The translations under genes and the position numbers were made by a program. Shown in pieces: positions 63,788-64,000 of a DNA stretch of 64,000 nucleotides. The notes beneath the pieces were generated by a model that saw nothing but the letters and a program-made list of their open reading frames with translations, had not been told where the DNA came from and ran no database searches. Every line of letters begins with the position of its first letter. Position 1 is the stretch's first letter. This DNA is from Holdemanella hominis (GTDB lineage Bacteria; Bacillota_I; Bacilli_A; Erysipelotrichales; Erysipelotrichaceae): contig NZ_JACRWH010000003.1 of NCBI RefSeq assembly GCF_014306155.1, forward strand, positions 1-64,000, written 5' to 3'.

Positions 63788-64000
63788 CTAATCTTCATAT
63801 GTGATTGTTTTTGAATTAACGATCTTTTTAAATTCCTCAAACAACGGATGTTTAGGAATAGATCTTAATTCTTTACTAATTCTATATGCGAATAATTGGA
63901 ATACTTGAAGATACGTTAAGGATACAGTATCTGCACAAGGATTTAGTAACGTTAATACATGATCATCATCATATGCTTTATTTGTGATGTAATATACACG
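63788..64000 (-). CDS. SIS-domain sugar-phosphate protein, C-terminal part
   Basis: Runs off the window edge. The visible 70 residues (NPCADTVSLTYLQVFQLFAYRI, then HPLFEEFKKIV and a stop) resemble the end of SIS-domain isomerases/deaminases of the AgaS/FrlB kind. Too short for a specific call. Confidence 0.5.
   Translation of the reverse strand, partial: RVYYITNKAYDDDHVLTLLNPCADTVSLTYLQVFQLFAYRISKELRSIPKHPLFEEFKKIVNSKTITYED

Overview
The window looks like chromosome from a low-GC, host-associated Firmicute. The mix of lacto-N-biose phosphorylase, several sugar PTS operons, a fused glutamine/arginine-type ABC transporter and an AAA-ATPase/PD-(D/E)XK protein is what I would expect of an intestinal or oral Erysipelotrichaceae-like organism. 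That family-level call is an inference. Most genes lie on the minus strand.

Layout. 0.1-2.7 kb: amino-acid ABC transporter behind a T-box leader (probable Arg specifier). 2.7-7.4 kb: Rpn-type nuclease, then a tightly coupled hypB / multi-cluster flavoprotein / hypA operon with no hydrogenase. 7.5-13.2 kb: nitrilase, P1 peptidase, ferredoxin, Crp-type regulator, PHP phosphatase, low-Mr tyrosine phosphatase and an unrecognised 385-aa protein. 13.4-19.1 kb: a decayed stretch with a phosphatase stub, a type I toxin-antitoxin-like repeat, a group IIC intron 5' remnant, an M28 peptidase split by one UAG behind an elaborate leader RNA, a membrane acyltransferase, a Fic stub and a 5'-deleted flavodoxin. 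19.2-27.7 kb: MerR gene, then a lacto-N-biose ABC transporter/phosphorylase operon with a divergent AraC regulator, and a broken HIT gene. 27.8-31.5 kb: a methyltransferase plus helicase/nuclease pair flanked by compact RNA genes (possible defence cassette). 31.5-38 kb: a PTS/GH4 operon bracketed by dead IS21 and IS1595 remnants. 38.1-50 kb: a sigma-54/LevR-controlled mannose-family PTS operon carrying two Nif3-like proteins, a metallo-hydrolase and a phosphatase, with its regulator, kinases and a ChbG deacetylase/DeoR pair. 50-55.1 kb: small acidic paralogs, an MgtC-like protein and a string of pseudogenes. 55.6-59.9 kb: a LicT-controlled beta-glucoside PTS operon. 60.4-64 kb: AAA-ATPase gene apparently inserted beside a duplicated gene end, a MarR/membrane-protein pair and the end of a SIS-domain gene.

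The most striking item is a roughly 345-bp element present four times (about 13.5, 53.4, 55.2 and 60.0 kb). Each copy encodes the same 33-residue hydrophobic peptide on the minus strand, convergent with a roughly 100-nt RNA on the plus strand. The two share one bidirectional terminator and begin with similar 5' leaders. The layout resembles the Fst/RNAII type I toxin-antitoxin design, but I do not recognise the peptide. The four copies differ at the DNA level mostly conservatively, which suggests a selected, possibly undescribed family.
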